A stretch of 64,000 nucleotides of DNA, taken from contig JAGHQL010000032.1 in assembly GCA_020080175.1 (NCBI GenBank), positions 62,001-126,000 on the forward strand. The letters run 5' to 3'. This stretch comes from Glutinoglossum americanum (taxonomy: Eukaryota; Ascomycota; Geoglossomycetes; Geoglossales; Geoglossaceae). A program made the position numbers and the translations under genes. The notes under the pieces were generated by a model. It did no database searches and had not been told where the DNA came from. It was given only the letters and a program-made list of their open reading frames with translations. Positions 1 through 10,700 of the stretch are shown here, in pieces; positions within the stretch are counted from its first letter, which is position 1; the number at the start of each line of letters is the position of its first letter.

Positions 1-745
1 AGCAAATCTCCGCCGCCCACGCCGCGAAGGCTTCACACTGTATTACTTCCCTTCCGATAGATCACAATACTACTGCTTTACTAACTATGAGCATGGAAAC
101 TGCTGTATTTGCGACCAATAGATCCCAAAGCGGGATGCATTTACATGTCACTGAATTGCTTGAGGATTAGATGGTTTTCAGCCATACCATATCGCGCTGT
201 ACCGGCATACACATGCACTTTCGTTGACAGCCTGCCTATAAGGGCTTGAAAAAATTTACCTCAGCCGATAGCGTCTAAAGGACGCCATAGCGTGGTAGCA
301 GTCTCAAAACAACAAGTCAAAATCCTCCTGCAGGGTCCAACTTTGTAGATCTCCCGTCTTGCGTGGGGGCGCCCCGCCAGGCTACTTCCACGCGCTCCTC
401 CTCACCGATGATTGGATTGAGCCTATTAGCAGAGGTTCTAATAGTGAGGATCTAGATCCGTTGATCCGATCGCCCCCAAAATGCTCCGAGATGGACCTAT
501 TTTTCTTTAGGCAGTTGTTGAACACCTACGGAATTGCATGTCCACGTCGTTTTATGTGGAAAGAACATGCCCACCCAAAATTGCCCAAATTTGACGATGT
601 GGGGTAGAATATTAAGTTCAGCCCAACACGAGTGCCCCTCTCACCAAACCCATACCATCACCACACTATTCAAGCCCATCGAAAAGTCAGCACCACAAAG
701 CGTTCCAACTTGCAAAGTAGACAAGATCTAGAACAAATTACGAAT
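1..745. other. Intergenic, upstream of the ACBP gene
   Basis: No supported gene. Short open frames between about 360 and 900 lack codon logic and family similarity, and one merely overlaps the first coding exon that follows. The last 100 bases or so probably hold the 5' leader of the acyl-CoA-binding protein gene. Confidence 0.5.
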
Positions 746-1210
746 ATGTCGGAATTCCCCCAGTCCGAAGAATTTCAGAATGCGATTATCGACAGCCGAA
801 AGCTGAAGTCCAAGCCCGGCCAAGATGAATTACTTGAGGTGCGTCATTCACAACCCAACATTTGCTTACCTCCAAAATTACTTTTCTTGCTTAGCTGATC
901 GATCTGGATAGTTATATGGGCTCTTCAAGCAAGGCACCCAAGACCCGCCCATCGAGAAATCCGATACTCCTGGGACGTTCGACTTCAAGGTATTACCCCA
1001 TCCTTCTTTTCTCCTGTAGACTTTCTGCTGATAGTTGAACCTCACCCTCTGAAGGGCAAAGCCAAGAAGCGCGCGTGGCAAGCGCTTGTCGATGAAGGAG
1101 TGACCCCTCAGGAAGCACAGTCACGTTATGTGGCGCTAGTGGAGAAGCTGAAGGAGGCCTACGGGTATGATGCGGATAAAGAACCGGAAGTCGTTGGTGG
1201 TGGATCATAG
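746..1210 (+). CDS. Acyl-CoA-binding protein (ACBP)
   Basis: Small cytosolic carrier that binds long-chain acyl-CoA esters and delivers them to lipid synthesis and trafficking. Three exons, 746-838, 912-989 and 1055-1210, join in frame to 108 residues, close to the usual 85-105. The family pattern is plain: an N-terminal helix, then LYGLFKQGT in exon 2 (the YGLYKQAT motif), FDFKGKAKKRAWQAL spanning exons 2 and 3 (the K-W-x-A-W motif; here the first W is K), and a final helix ending in YVALVEKLKEAYG. The glycine-rich last residues are a tail outside the fold. The start is the ATG at 746, the first in frame with MSEFPQSEEF. The introns are GT-AG and phase 0. It lies alone, about 430 bp upstream of CDC73 on the same strand. 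Confidence 0.93.
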
Positions 1211-1642
1211 ACTAGAAAGCTCTGTTACTGATAAACTCGGGTGGAGGAGACTTACTTTCGGACTTCTTCCCTCTCTGGTGGAATAAGACAATCGAAGAGA
1301 TGCTTCCTCTTGTTATTGAAATACGAAAGATACACGCGTATCGTTAAATCAATACAGTGTCCGCTATAGCATGCTCATGGAGGAGGAGTAGCATGTCTCA
1401 CATGGCGGCAATACTCCCAAGATCCCTTGTCGATATTGGATATCGATCAAGAACCTCCTTTGTCAGTGTTTTCACATCTAGAACATTGGACAGATTTGTA
1501 CGCGCTCTTGATTGGTCGCACGTGCAACACCAGTAACTTGAATTGAATTGGGCTTAGCTCCACATCAACAAATGAGGCTCCGCCGTGAACTCCATCCTCG
1601 AGCCCTTAAACATTTTGTATGCACTTTTATTTTGAAAGGATC
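1211..1642. other. Intergenic between ACBP and CDC73
   Basis: 432 bp holding the ACBP 3' end and the CDC73 promoter. I see no gene or repeat in it. Confidence 0.5.
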
Positions 1643-3002
1643 ATGGCACCTACAGACTTGCTCCTATCCGATCCGCTGAATCATTTGAGGGACTCCATTG
1701 CCAACAACAACCCTCCAATACCCACTTCATCTGCCGAATCTACCTCATCTGATGCCGACTTAAGTCTGGCCGTCGCAACCCATTTATTCTTCCCTACACC
1801 ATCACCTCAATCATTCTCATTAGACACCCCAACGCGATTCGCTTCTTCTAACAAACCTGTTGATCTCCGAAGTATCTACTTCGCCTGGCTGAAGAAAGAT
1901 GTCGCAATCCCTGACTATATCGCCTCGGCACAGCGCCTCAGCGACGAGCTCTCAGCGGCTGGAAAGGGTGGGAAGGTACAAAATTTGGTCTTCGTTGAGA
2001 GACTTGATCTCATCACCTGGCTAGAGGGCGCATCAGAGGAGAGTGAATATATTCAACCATTGGCGACAGACCCCGCGGCAGCCCAGGCAAGTGGGCAGCC
2101 CCTAGCCACTTCGGGAGTCGCAGGTGGGGTTGCGCCGGCTGCGGCTGGAGGCGCTAGTAGAGGTGGAAAGGTGATCAATCCTAGACTGGCCGTGATATAC
2201 AGTGGAGAGAGGAAGATGGGCGATAGGAACTGTATCTTGAGAGGGATTAAACCCACTGTAAGCACAATAGTGGTTCTCCGGCTACGGACTTCATCACTGC
2301 AGCATACTGATAGAAAGCTAGGACTTCTCCCATGTCCGCAAGACAGCTGAATCCTTCCTTGGCCGCTCCCGCAACAAGCAGGGTCAGCATACATCTTCCG
2401 TGGTCTCCTCTCTAAACGCAAACCCTTCGCTTGTCTCTCTACCTAAGAAACGCGGCAGCCGTCCTGACCCAATAATACTGCTCTCGCCCTCCGCATCTTC
2501 CCTCCTCCGTATGAGTAATATCAAATCCTTTCTCGAATCTGGCATTTATGTCCCTCCCGACTCGGCGCTCGCTGGTTCCTCTAATACTGCCTCGATTCTA
2601 CATATATCTCGGATGCTCCCGTCTGTCGATGCCAGTCGTCCCCTCCGCTTCATTCTTGTCGACACCCCTGAGCAGTTCAAACCAGACTACTGGTCACGAG
2701 TGGTGGCAGTCTTCACCACAGGGCAAACTTGGCAATTCAAGTCTTACAAATGGCAATCGCCCTCCGACTTGTTCAGGAACGTACTTGGGATTTATGTTGG
2801 GTTGCGCGGTGAGGATGTGCCAAATAGTGTCAAGGGTTGGGGCAGAGGTGTTATGAGTACGGCGATCGAAAAATGGAACAACCATTCCGGAGTGCAGGGG
2901 CGGTGGAGGGATAGGGAGGTAGTCGAGGGGATCTGGGGTAGTATAGAGGAGGCAATGAAAAGTCGAGGCTGGGGTAAAGATGGTGGACCGGCTATAAGGT
3001 GA
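1643..3002 (+). CDS. CDC73: Cdc73, subunit of the RNA polymerase II Paf1 complex
   Basis: Component of the Paf1 elongation complex (parafibromin in animals), which couples RNA polymerase II elongation to histone H2B ubiquitylation and 3'-end processing in the nucleus. Two exons, 1643-2257 and 2322-3002, give 431 residues. The N-terminal half carries the signature VDLRSIYFAWLKKDVAIPDY and KVQNLVFVERLDLITWLEGA. A low-complexity A/G linker follows at about residues 145-180. The C-terminal Ras-like fold starts near residue 260 with RPDPIILLSPSASSLLRM and runs through FILVDTPEQFKPDYW and VVAVFTTGQTWQFKSYKW to the end. The ATG at 1643 gives MAPTDLLLSDPL, the conserved start; the open frame upstream of it is untranslated. 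The intron is GT-AG, phase 0, and restores DFSHVRKTAE. Length matches fungal orthologues. Confidence 0.95.
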
Positions 3003-3392
3003 TGGGCCGTGAGGAACAGGGTGATTAGAGATAGTCCGCTTAATTGTTCATGTAGAGAAGGAGGCCTCTTTTTGTTAAATAAGCGTGTCTGGCAAGCATA
3101 TGGCGTTATTTCTAAAACCGTGCACTCTTGCAAAGCGCAGGCTTTAGGCATAGTTTCAAGAGGATTTGGATTTTTTTAGTAATTAAAGCAATTTATTTTG
3201 TGGCCTTGAAGAAATCTGGGGTTGCGGATTTGTGTCAAGTAGATGGTAATTTTCGTAGGACAACAGGAATCTCGGGACCGAGGTTTTGGTCTCATTTTGG
3301 GTTAAGGAGGCTTAGATAAGAATTTCCCCTCTCTAGCCACACGCGACTTGTTGAACCACTTTTAAGGGATTTTACGGGACAAATTTTCCGTC
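3003..3392. other. Intergenic between CDC73 and the tRNA gene
   Basis: 390 bp with AT-rich stretches (for example around 3165-3200) and no supported gene. It includes the CDC73 3' end and the 5' flank of the tRNA-Ile gene. Confidence 0.5.
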
Positions 3393-3517
3393 GGTCGTAT
3401 GGCGCAATTGGTTAGCGCGTGGTAAATACCCCATGTTTCTGCGGCAAATTCATCAACTAATTAGTGTGTTAGGTGCTAATAACGCCAAGGCTGTGGGTTC
3501 GAGTCCCACTATGACCA
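3393..3517 (+). tRNA. tRNA-Ile(AAT) with an insert in the anticodon stem
   Basis: Removing 51 nt leaves a complete cloverleaf. The acceptor stem pairs GGTCGTA (3393-3399) with TATGACC (3510-3516), and A at 3517 is the discriminator base. The D stem is GCGC/GCGC, the T arm is GTGGG-TTCGAGT-CCCAC, and the anticodon arm is TGGTG-CTAATAA-CGCCA with anticodon AAT at 3478-3480. The internal promoters are present: A box at 3400-3411 and B box at 3496-3506, followed by a T run for RNA polymerase III. The insert splits the 5' strand of the anticodon stem, so a standard 37/38 intron does not explain it: the bases after the D stem offer no T33 or anticodon upstream of the insert. It is either a tRNA with an unusual intron or a disrupted copy. 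Confidence 0.82.
3424..3474 (+). other. 51-nt non-canonical insert/intron inside tRNA-Ile
   Basis: It lies between tRNA positions 30 and 31, and its edge is ambiguous by 3 nt because GGT is repeated at both ends (3421-3423 and 3472-3474). Nuclear tRNA introns of fungi normally lie one base 3' of the anticodon. The GGT repeat would fit either slippage in boundary choice or a short target-site duplication around a 48-nt insertion. The insert contains the 10-bp palindrome ACTAATTAGT, part of which resembles the anticodon loop CTAATAA. Confidence 0.7.
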
Positions 3518-3526
3518 CTCTCTCTC

Positions 3527-3535
3527 TTTTTTTTT
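3527..3535 (+). terminator. RNA polymerase III terminator of the tRNA gene
   Basis: A run of nine T on the coding strand begins 10 bases after the tRNA discriminator base, the usual position and form of a Pol III stop. Confidence 0.8.
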
Positions 3536-4203
3536 CGGTCGCTATTCGAGGTACATGGTGACAAGGCTTCGACGGTTAAAACCCTTCCTTCCTCGCAAGA
3601 AAGAAAGCTTCCGGAGCTCGTAAATCGTATGCCTAAAAATAGAATAAGCTTCACGACAACTACATTGAATAAAACGGCAAGGACGGCACTCTCGTTGTTG
3701 AAACATTTAAAAAGGCTTCATTGCATAAAAGCCGAATGTTTAGATCCGAAGACCATTACTAATCTTTCGCTATCTATTGTCTTGGCTCTAACTTGGCTAA
3801 ACTCCAGTAACTGTTCGTAACCAATGGTAAGTTGAGGTCTACAGTTAGCCGCCAATACATCCCCTTCACAGGATCTTTTGGTGCGGCTTCATTCCCCTTT
3901 CATTCGTGCAACTACCAATTAGGGAAGTGCCCGTAGCCATTGGGGGATACCTTTAGTTGTGGAAGTCTGCATAGAGGTTGTCTGGTGCAGTAGGGATCTC
4001 TCAGCATATATAACTCGCGATGTTAATTACATTTTATGAACTTCAAGTAACTATCCATTTTTTGAAAGCAAGAGAGCAAGAATCGGTACTGTAGACATGG
4101 CTATGAAATTTCAAACCCTCCCTTCTGGGTTGGGTGGAAACCAGCGTGGCTAGCAGGTATTGCTAATACTGATATTCTTGCTCGCTACTATAAATAGAGC
4201 TAT
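3536..4203. other. Intergenic between tRNA-Ile and the TDP1 3' end
   Basis: 668 bp. Short open frames at 3469-3654 and 3629-3820 overlap the tRNA or are too short and featureless to support. It contains the 3' flank of TDP1 (minus strand). No repeat is recognised. Confidence 0.45.
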
Positions 4204-6532
4204 TCAGAAGTCTCCAGTACCGTAAGCTATTCCTCTCCAGTCCGGCTCCACATAGCTGCTAGTCGCACACCAGGGCATGCTGGATTCAGCATATGGCACA
4301 AGGGGCAGGTCGTACGGCATACGAATGCCCACAAATGTTCGCCTTTCGCTCTCCTCGCTATCAGAACGCTCGATAAAAGGCAGGTTTTGCTTAAAGGATG
4401 GAGCCATGTCAATATTTTCTGATCGTGTAGGTGGAATTCCTCGTTCCTTCCATAGTCCAGGCCATACGACTACTCCGATCTCCCAGCTACATATCCTGAC
4501 CTCCCCAGAAGCATTGGGAGCTGCACCCCACGCCTGCATCGAAAGGTTTGCGGAAGTCACCATAGCCCAGTCGATCCTATTCATAGAGGAATCGGCAAAC
4601 CGTACATAGGTCTTGATATGAGGAGCCGCCCTATTTCGCCCAGCCTGGCGAACACCTGGCGATGGCTTTTCGGTTTTTGACGGCGACCCGCCTACATCGC
4701 TAGCCCAGTGGCAGAGATAAGGTCTCATGTAAGCGACTTGTTTCGCTTGAGCGGCACTTTGGATCTTCATATGTATGGATCCACCCGAATGATATCCATC
4801 TAGGGATCTCCGGATCTCATCAGCTGTAGGGAATACGACAGAAAATTTTGGCTTAAGCAGGGACGGCGGTGACGCCACAGGGGAGCACGACGGGGATGCA
4901 GTCGATGCTGCGGAGAGGGCGCCGAAGAAAGTTTCGGCGAGCCACTTGTTACTTTGACCGAGGCTAGCTATCGAGGATACCTGCAAATGAGAGTCATGAG
5001 TGGGTTGTTCGATATTGCCGACCATATTGGGAGGCAATGACTCGCCTGGACTACTACCTGAGGCCGGTCCCCTTTAGGAGTGGCCCGGCAGGCAATATAG
5101 CTTAAAACCCTCTTCAAACCAGGCCAGCCCCATAACGCATCCGAGACCCTAGAGCTTCCAATCTTTTGCCTAGACGGGGTACTTGCAACTAAGGCAGCTC
5201 TAACTTCACCAAAGTCATAATTTTCAAGTTCTTTAACCAGCTTGCCAGTCTTGCCTTGACCATACACACGAAGATAGGCCAATAAATCATGCTTAAACCT
5301 GGCGCCGCTCCCGATCTCAATGGTGTCAGATGATAGCGACTGCTTTGGAGCGTTAGAGCTGTGGTTGAGAAGTAAGGGAAGCAAAGGAGACCTCCACACG
5401 GCTTGGGTCATGTTTGTCCAGTCAAAAGGTATCATGTTCGCAGTGTGTATGACGACTCTGATTGTCGTTAGCCGGATATTCTAAGTGCAAATGCCAAATG
5501 GTGAAGAACGCACTGCACAGAGTTATCGTGACGGATTAAGATCATCATTTTTGAGTGATGCGTTCCAAAGGCTTCTGGCATATAGGCGGTAATGAGTTGG
5601 ACATTCGGATATCGTTTTGCTGTCTCCTGTAGTAAGACCGGTTAGATTGTGCCCCCCAGTCGGTTTGGCAGCGAATAGAATCTAGAAATGGCATTACACA
5701 CCTCGAGGCTAAGCCTGTGCGGATCTTCTTTCTTCCATGAGCCGTGAATAATTTTGACTTGGACAAGTTTCCGAACATCCTGATCGAGGTTGTTCCTAGC
5801 AGCCGCAAACATTCACTAAGCAACAATACTAATTTCCCTTTTGAATGAAAGATTAAGGGCCGAGGAGCTGCAATCTAGACCCAACTTACATAAGAAATTC
5901 AATATCAAACATATAATTGAATTGCCAGCACTCTTTAATCATAGGGTCCCCCAGAATGTCTTTTAGCCTGATTGTATCGATGTTGCTTGAGTCGGGTACG
6001 TCCCGAATTCTAGTGAGATGAAATGGAGACGAAACAACCTTGACATTGTCAACCTCGATTTCGACGGGAGTTTCTGCTTGAGTCTCTCCGGCAGCTTGAG
6101 GATGTGGAGCTTTAGAATTTCGTTGGACAAGCGGAGGAGAGATTGAACGTTCTAGAGAAAAGAGCTCAGGAACATGGTCACGCGTATCCGCCCGAAAAGA
6201 TCCAGCCTTTGGATCTCCAGTTTCTAGTACCCTTTGCCTCTTCGCTTTAGGTAGATCGTCAGCAGAGGGCTCCCTCTGATTAGGCATCTCTAGTGGGACC
6301 GTTATTTTGATATTAGATGTAGGCTTTCGGGCTGATCGCTTGGGCACCGTTTGCACTGTTTGTGGGCCTTGTGTTAGGTAAAACCCACATTCCCCTCTAG
6401 TTCACCTAGTTGAAGAAGTTGGTTTTCTAGAGGGATTGCTGGCTTAGCATTATGGCGTGCTGTCCGGGACGGACCCTTATACAAAGTATTTGCCTCTCCT
6501 GATGCGCGTTCTCTCGACGACCACGCTAACAT
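4204..6532 (-). CDS. TDP1: Tyrosyl-DNA phosphodiesterase 1
   Basis: Nuclear repair enzyme of the phospholipase D superfamily that hydrolyses the 3'-phosphotyrosyl bond left by trapped topoisomerase I. Exons on the minus strand: 6532-6406, 6355-5890, 5795-5702, 5626-5514, 5457-5046 and 4980-4204; 662 residues. Both catalytic HKN motifs are intact: THHSKMM (H253, K255) and PHIKTYVRFAD...VTSANLS (H525, K527, N549). Other landmarks are VKIIHGSWKKEDPHRLSLE, HTANMIPFDWTNM and SSIASLGQSNKW. The first 190 residues look disordered. The long second exon has no ATG before MPNQREP, only GTG, so I add a first exon (MLAWSSRERA...) whose phase fits. Start there is less certain; the alternative is the internal ATG of MPNQREP. 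One intron (5045-4981) keeps the conserved VVVQ-VSSIASLG only with a GC donor. The gene diverges from Argonaute. Confidence 0.9.
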
Positions 6533-7734
6533 CTTCGCGAAAGCCAGAGTGGTTGTAAGGACATAGGGCGTATATGATTCTGGCCACCTTCATCAACACA
6601 CTTGTGCGGGATTTTAATAGATTACACCAAACTTCATTATTTAGTAAGTTAGGGGCTATTACCGCTACCGCACACTAGAATATCTCATTCTGCAGTGCCC
6701 CCCATTGCTTCTAGTAATGTTACTTTGCCTTTCTCAGTAGTCTATATCGTTTCGCAGCTTATTTTTAATGCCGTTTCACCGCACCTACTTTATCTATCAA
6801 TCTATCAATCTATCCCTAGCGCTTAAATTTCAACATCATATTCAATTTCCACACTGCTTGCCTTCAATTACTTTCAAACCTCATACTACACACACTGCTT
6901 GCCTTCAATTACTTTCAAACCTCATACTACACTTCACTACATTCCGTAGTAGTCTAGTTGCTCTAGGTACAGTCCCTCGTTCATTTCTCATTACCTGGTC
7001 ACTGCCTCACCCCCTATTTTGGAATTAGAGCCTATTCCTCAGTATTTCGTTTAACTCCTTCTTGTAGCCATCGCTTCTACACATAGTCTTACACTTGTAA
7101 CCTCTGTTTGCTGTCTTACCTTCTTTGCTTCTCACTTAAAACGCCACTCGCTCACACACACATCGATCCCATTTACTTACACTTAGCCATATCACCTACC
7201 TTAACCTCATGAACTTTCACACCTCTTCCAGCTAGCTCACAGTGAGGTCTTTTATTCCAACTGCTCTAACCTAGTCCTTCCTGATCTTCGGTACGCTTCA
7301 ACCCTTCTTACCCCCAATTCAGACATTTTGCGTACGTATATAGTTTATGCTTCATAAGCTCACATCAAGTTACTAATTACCCCTCATTACGCTATCTATC
7401 CTCTCTCTCTTGCCTTGCCTACTCTCACCTTCTGTCACATATACTCTGCTTCTCTCACATCTCCCCTCATCACTAATTTACCTACTACGTCCTTCGGGGC
7501 ACTTAATCTGATAGCTAAATCTCTCTTCTGTAAGCCTAAAAACTACCTATTGCGTTTCCCACTCTCGGATCGACTCTCCCCTAATACTCTCTTTGTTTTT
7601 CAATTATTATCACTATTACTTGTGTTTCTTTAGCCCTTGGAATCCTTGTCAATTCCTAACTTCGTCGGCCCTAACAAATTCTTTCACCCTAATAGGGCGA
7701 CTTATAGCCCATTCTACTCATACATATCTTAACC
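6533..7734. other. Divergent TDP1/Argonaute promoter region, pyrimidine-rich
   Basis: 1.2 kb between two divergent starts. From about 6760 to 7734 the plus strand is strikingly poor in G and rich in C, T and A, with CTATCAAT-like short repeats near 6790-6812, an exact 41-bp tandem duplication at 6851-6932 and C/T runs near 7380-7470. This looks like a long promoter and 5' leader of the Argonaute gene. Open frames inside it (6768-7028, 7415-7633) are low-complexity and not supported as genes. Confidence 0.6.
6851..6932. repeat. Exact tandem duplication, 2 x 41 bp
   Basis: Bases 6851-6891 are repeated without a change at 6892-6932. The unit begins ACACTGCTTGCCTTCAATTA. Perfect identity points to a recent duplication within the presumed Argonaute upstream region. 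Confidence 0.95.
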
Positions 7735-10700
7735 ATGTCCGACTACGGTAGCCACCGTAGGCGAAACGACGAACGCCCACTAGACAAGCGTTCTGGGAAC
7801 CGCCGTTCAGTTAGCCCCCGCGGGGACCGTCGCGGTGACCCCTATGGGCGTCGTGACGACCGCTCCAGTTTTGATTCTCGTGGTGCGCATGGGGGAGATC
7901 GTTCTGGTAGGGGTGGTTATGGCGGAGACCGTGGGAGGGGTGGTTATGGTGGTGGTAGAGGTAGGGGTGGCTATAGTGGGGACCGTGGCGGTAGAGGCGG
8001 TCATGGTGGTAGTGGTCACAATTTCGCCCCGTCTACCCTACCTGACCTTCCCCGAGAGGTTGGGGTTCCTCAAAATGGCCGCAAGTTCGAGCAGCCGGGC
8101 GCTCCAATGAAAGGCACCGCTGGTCGCCAAACCAAGGTTATTGTGAATCACTACGAGATTCAGAGTCTACCCATCATAAAAACTTATGCATATGATGTAG
8201 GTTGCTACCTGTTATACCGCTCAAATTCTAACTAACCACTTTGATGTCAGATCCGCATGAAAGTTCCCCCGTCATCTCAGCTACGAGGGAGTGATGTAGT
8301 CACACCAACTCAGATGGCGAAGGTTTTACTTCACGACACCGTGACATCCTTTTGGGGGAAGCGGTTTCTTTTTGATGGTAATGTCACACCCGGCTCCGCA
8401 CTCTCGGTTTGGATGGTCCTAACAAGCTCGCATAGGTGTCTCTCTTGGCTGGTCTCCTGACGAGATTGTTCCTATTGGCGAGATGAGAACGACAATCATT
8501 GACCTTCCTGGACAACACCCCGATAGGGTCAACCAGGTAGAGATGTCAATCCGGTGCACCGGTACCCTTAACATCGCTGCACTTGTTAAGTCCATTCAGA
8601 GCGGGAAAACCCCATTGGACCCAATGGGTGACGCTACCCTAGGGAACCTCCTGAAGTGGCTGGGTGCGCTTTTCCGGAAGGACCCCGCGGGTCGTTTTGT
8701 TACTCGCCCCAACACAAACGCTTACTTTGAGAGGTCGCGCGAGACATCTGTGCCTCTTCACTCAACTAATGGTGTACTTGAAGCATGGCGTGGGATGTTT
8801 CAAACGGTTCAGATACGCTTTGGTCGGCTTACTATTAATGTCGACACTGCTACCACGGCATTCTGGACTCCGGATAAGAACTTGGTTGAACTATGCCAAG
8901 CTCTGGCAGGCATACCCTCGGATCTTGAGGGATGGTTCGAGCAAAACTCCTCTCGGTTCTTTCATGAATGTTCACGATTGGTGGGTATTTTCTTCCAGGT
9001 CCGCCATCTGAAGCCGGAGCGAAATGCCCGGAAAGTTAGATTTTCGAAATGGAGTTCGAAGAACGCCGTTCAGACTGAATTTGATGAAAAAACTGGACCA
9101 GATCAAATCACTAAGACGAATGTCTGCGAGTATGTTATCCCCATCCCTGGTTGATCTGGAACCATACCTGACTCTTGATAGCTACTACGAGCGGAAGTAT
9201 AACATCCACTTAAAGTATCCATTGTTGCCCCTTGTGGTTAGCAAGGATGGAGAGTTCCCGCTTGAGTTGTGTTTTTCTGCTGAGGTACTGAGTTAAATGT
9301 GTCGCCCTATCTGCTCGCCTGCTAATCGATTTCCCCTTACAGGGAGAGCGTTTTAAGGAACCGCTTCAAGGCGCTGAGACCGCAGACTTCATTAGATTTG
9401 CTACGAGCCCTGCGACTACCCGTGTCCAGCAAATCACGGAAAATGCTAAGAAACTTCATTGGCACGAGCTTGCTCTTCCAAAAGAATTCGGTATCTCTGT
9501 TAAGCCACATATGCTCCAAGTTGACGGGCGAATTTTACCAAGTCCTACACCTCGGTATGGCTCAGGTACGGAGAATCGCCCTGTTGAGATGGGACGCTGG
9601 AATCTCCGCGGAAAGGGCTTCCTTGAGGTAAGTATCTACGTATACCTGTTTGCCATATTGCTGACACTTGACAGCCTATGGCTATTAAGTCTTGGGGCCT
9701 TATGTATTTCCCCGCCGGGGCAAGACAGCCGGTGGAAGATCAAGTCTTGCAACAGTTTGCTATGAGCATCTCTCAGTCATTTAGCTCCGTCGGCATACGC
9801 ACCCCGCGCGACTTGCCTGCTTATCTACTAGGAAACCCCTACGGGGATACCCGTGTTATGATTGCTGAATTGATTAGCAAGTCGCATAAAGTACACGGCT
9901 GTCGCCCAGATCTTTTAGTGTTTCTACAGCATGGACCAAATGACGGAATCTACCGTGCTATAAAGAACATCTGCGACATTCAGTATGGTATTGTATCTCA
10001 AGGTTGGCGTTTATTCCCATCCTGGTTCTTGGATTCATCGCTAAGGACTCGTAGTAATGCTGGTGGAGAAATCTGTGCTCGGCCGAGGCTCACAGCAGTA
10101 TCTCGCCAACATTGCTCTCAAGGTTAACGTCAAACTGGGAGGCATCAACTCCATCGTTCGCGAGCCACTTTTCGAAAAGAGCCGCTGGATGATGGTGGGA
10201 GCTGATACTTCCCATCCGAGCCCCGGGCAATTGAGGATGAACCCTCCCCCACCATCATTTGCCGCTGTATGTGGCTCGTATGATAAGTATTGCGCGAAAT
10301 ACACTGCAATTGCTACCGCCCAAGGCGGCAAGGAACAGCTCATTTCTGGGTTTGATGATATAGCTCGGGAATTACTCAAACGATTCAAAGAGAAGAACAA
10401 TGGGCAGCTGCCTGACTCTATCATGTACTATCGTGATGGCCTCAGCGAGGGCGAATTTAGCCAGATCATGGCGGTTGAGGCTGAGCCCCTTAGAGGCAAG
10501 TTCTGCATCCACCACGCGTTATAGGCCCCAGCATATACTAACGTGAAAGATCCAGTTATCTGCAAGGAATTAAGCACTGGGAAAGTCCCTAAGATTACTG
10601 TTGTTGTATGTGTTAAACGTCATCATACGCGCCTCTTTCCCACCGAAAAGGGTGACAAGCTTGGGAACGTACTTCCTGGCACTGTGGTGGAGAATTCTGC

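Noticed and set aside
3393-3480. Ordinary 37/38 intron in the tRNA
   Set aside because: The 5' part before the insert has no T33 or anticodon; the only full anticodon arm spans the insert junction near position 30/31.
7807-8110. Frames opposite and alongside the Argonaute N-terminus
   Set aside because: By-products of the RGG-rich codons; Val/Gly or Thr/Ile monotony with no protein character.
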